Shown in pieces: positions 62,829-64,000 of a stretch of 64,000 nucleotides of DNA. Origin of the DNA: Pseudolysinimonas sp051954455 (GTDB lineage: Bacteria; Actinomycetota; Actinomycetes; Actinomycetales; Microbacteriaceae); contig NZ_JBQCHS010000006.1 in the NCBI RefSeq assembly GCF_051954455.1, positions 1 to 64,000 on the forward strand, written 5' to 3'. The notes under the pieces are model-generated. The model saw only the letters and a program-made list of their open reading frames with translations. It was not told where the DNA came from and ran no database searches. Position 1 is the stretch's first letter. Each line of letters begins with the position of its first letter. A program made the translations under genes and the position numbers.

Positions 62829-62885
62829 CGAGGAGTCGCTTCGCGGGCCCTCCGCGCCGCGAAGGCCCCGTCACGCGACTCCTCG
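62829..62885. repeat. 57-bp palindromic element, copy 3
   Basis: Starts CGAGGAGTCGCTTCGCGGGC and ends GCGACTCCTCG, 57 bp. Its reverse complement aligns to copies 1 and 2, so it is in the opposite orientation. The outer 11 bases are perfectly paired and a nested stem (CTTCGCGG with CCGCGAAG) is present. It lies between the divergent ybaK and dusB genes. Confidence 0.8.
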
Positions 62886-62922
62886 GCAGAGTGGGGGCGG
62901 GGTTTGAGAGACTGGACGGGTC

Positions 62923-64000
62923 ATGTCGCTCACCACCGCTCCCGCGCCGTTGCGCATCGGACCGCTCGCGCTCGACGTCCCCGTCGTGCTCGCGCCCATG
63001 GCGGGGATCACCAACACGGCATTCCGTCGGCTGTGCCGCGAGTACGGAGCCGGGCTCTACGTCAGCGAGATGATCACGAGCCGCGCGCTCGTCGAGCGCA
63101 CCCCCGAGTCCATGCGCCTCATCCGCCACCACGAGTCGGAGACGCCGCGCAGCATCCAGCTCTACGGCGTCGACCCGGCGACCATCCGCGACGCCGTGAC
63201 GATGCTCGTCGCCGAGGATCGCGCCGACCACATCGACCTCAACTTCGGCTGCCCCGTGCCCAAGGTCACGCGCAAGGGCGGGGGAGCGGCCCTGCCCTGG
63301 AAGCTCGACTTGTTCCGGGAGATCGTGGAGGCCGCCGTCGAGGCCGCCGGGCCGCTGCCGCTCACCATCAAGATGCGCAAGGGCATCGACGCCGACCATC
63401 TGACCTATCTCGAGGCGGGGCGGGTCGCGGAGGGCGCGGGCGTCTCATCGATCGCGCTGCACGCGCGCACGGCCTCCGAATTCTACAGCGGGCACGCCGA
63501 CTGGTCGGCGATCGCGAAGCTCAAGGAGACCGTGACGAGCGTCCCGGTGCTCGGCAACGGCGACATCTGGAGCGCGGAGGACGCGCTGCGGATGGTCGAC
63601 GAGACCGGTGCGGACGGTGTCGTCGTCGGCCGTGGTTGCCTCGGCAAGCCGTGGCTGTTCGGCGACCTCGCCGCTGCGTTCACCGAGGGTGTCGTCAAGG
63701 CGGAGCCGACGCTCGGCGAGGTCGCCGCCGCGTTCCGCCGGCACGCGGAGCTGCTCGTCGAGTTCTTCGACTCCGAGGAGCGCGCCTGTCGCGACATCCG
63801 CAAGCACGTCGCCTGGTACTTCAAGGGCTACGCCGTCGGCGGGGAGCTGCGCGCGGCACTCGCGATGAGCTCCAGCCTCGCCGAGATCGACGAGCTGCTC
63901 GGCCGGCTCGACGCCGACCAGCCCTACCCGGGCGAGGCGGCGGAGGGCCAGCGCGGCCGGGCCGGCACGCCCAAGACCCCGTCGCTGCCCGACCGCTGGC
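62923..64000 (+). CDS. dusB: tRNA-dihydrouridine synthase, 3' truncated
   Basis: FMN-dependent reductase that forms dihydrouridine in tRNA. The frame from ATG 62923 is open to the window end (359 codons seen). Diagnostic segments are APMAGITNTAFRRLC, DLNFGCPVPKVTRKGGG (with the catalytic Cys), LTIKMRKG and GVVVGRGCLGKPWL. The C-terminal helical RNA-binding region begins near HVAWYFKG. The truncation is due only to the window edge. Confidence 0.95.
   Translation, partial: MSLTTAPAPLRIGPLALDVPVVLAPMAGITNTAFRRLCREYGAGLYVSEMITSRALVERTPESMRLIRHHESETPRSIQLYGVDPATIRDAVTMLVAEDRADHIDLNFGCPVPKVTRKGGGAALPWKLDLFREIVEAAVEAAGPLPLTIKMRKGIDADHLTYLEAGRVAEGAGVSSIALHARTASEFYSGHADWSAIAKLKETVTSVPVLGNGDIWSAEDALRMVDETGADGVVVGRGCLGKPWLFGDLAAAFTEGVVKAEPTLGEVAAAFRRHAELLVEFFDSEERACRDIRKHVAWYFKGYAVGGELRAALAMSSSLAEIDELLGRLDADQPYPGEAAEGQRGRAGTPKTPSLPDRW

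Overview
The window is a very GC-rich (about 70 percent) actinobacterial chromosome segment, most likely from a member of Microbacteriaceae or a close relative. The reasons are the housekeeping gene order (atpD-atpC; dxr, site-2 protease, ispG, proS; leuA, recO, uppS, glyQS, dusB), frequent GTG starts, GTGA/ATGA coupling between genes, and many start codons 6-8 bases after a TANNNT -10 box, as in leaderless actinobacterial mRNAs. It begins inside atpD and ends inside dusB. No rRNA, tRNA, CRISPR array, prophage or complete insertion sequence was seen, and no gap between genes exceeds 300 bases.

Layout. 1-8.5 kb: end of the ATP synthase operon, small metabolic and repair genes (P-loop kinase, yaaA, a tag/ogt alkylation-repair pair, aldo/keto reductase, TspO, YceI), then a divergent Lrp regulator and aminobutyraldehyde dehydrogenase. 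8.5-23.2 kb: a compact one-strand cluster of FHA protein, PP2C phosphatase, transmembrane Ser/Thr kinase, a 1966-residue Ig-like/Fn3 surface protein, MoxR ATPase, DUF58 protein, a transglutaminase-like membrane protein lacking its catalytic Cys and His, and a zinc-ribbon FHA protein. It looks like a phospho-regulated cell-surface assembly and is the best candidate here for a poorly described system. 23.2-34.6 kb: MFS exporter, orphan EccC-like FtsK ATPase, orphan polyamine-binding lipoprotein, and two GABA-type aminotransferases around OsmC, a transporter and an XRE regulator. 34.6-42.3 kb: FKBP lipoprotein and dxr/site-2 protease/ispG/proS, interrupted by a DUF559 nuclease gene bracketed by two copies of a 57-bp palindrome. 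42.4-51.1 kb: two-component system with its ABC transporter, an AfsR/SARP-like regulator, and a convergent DrrAB-type exporter. 51.3-64 kb: NUDIX, leuA with a leader peptide and a predicted attenuator, PrmC-like, TRIC, recO, uppS, a frameshifted membrane gene, a class V aminotransferase, glyQS, CPBP protease, DsbA/FrnE with a coupled 38-residue thiol peptide, YbaK and dusB.

How the genes work together. dxr and ispG make isoprenoid precursors that uppS condenses into the lipid carrier of cell-wall synthesis. The aminobutyraldehyde dehydrogenase, binding lipoprotein and two aminotransferases suggest putrescine/GABA catabolism, but the genes are scattered and the transport permeases and GabD are absent. 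proS and YbaK both bear on prolyl-tRNA fidelity. Regulation is visible as a leucine-codon leader before leuA, 10-bp tandem repeats before the DrrAB-like exporter, and about twenty -10 boxes set directly before start codons.
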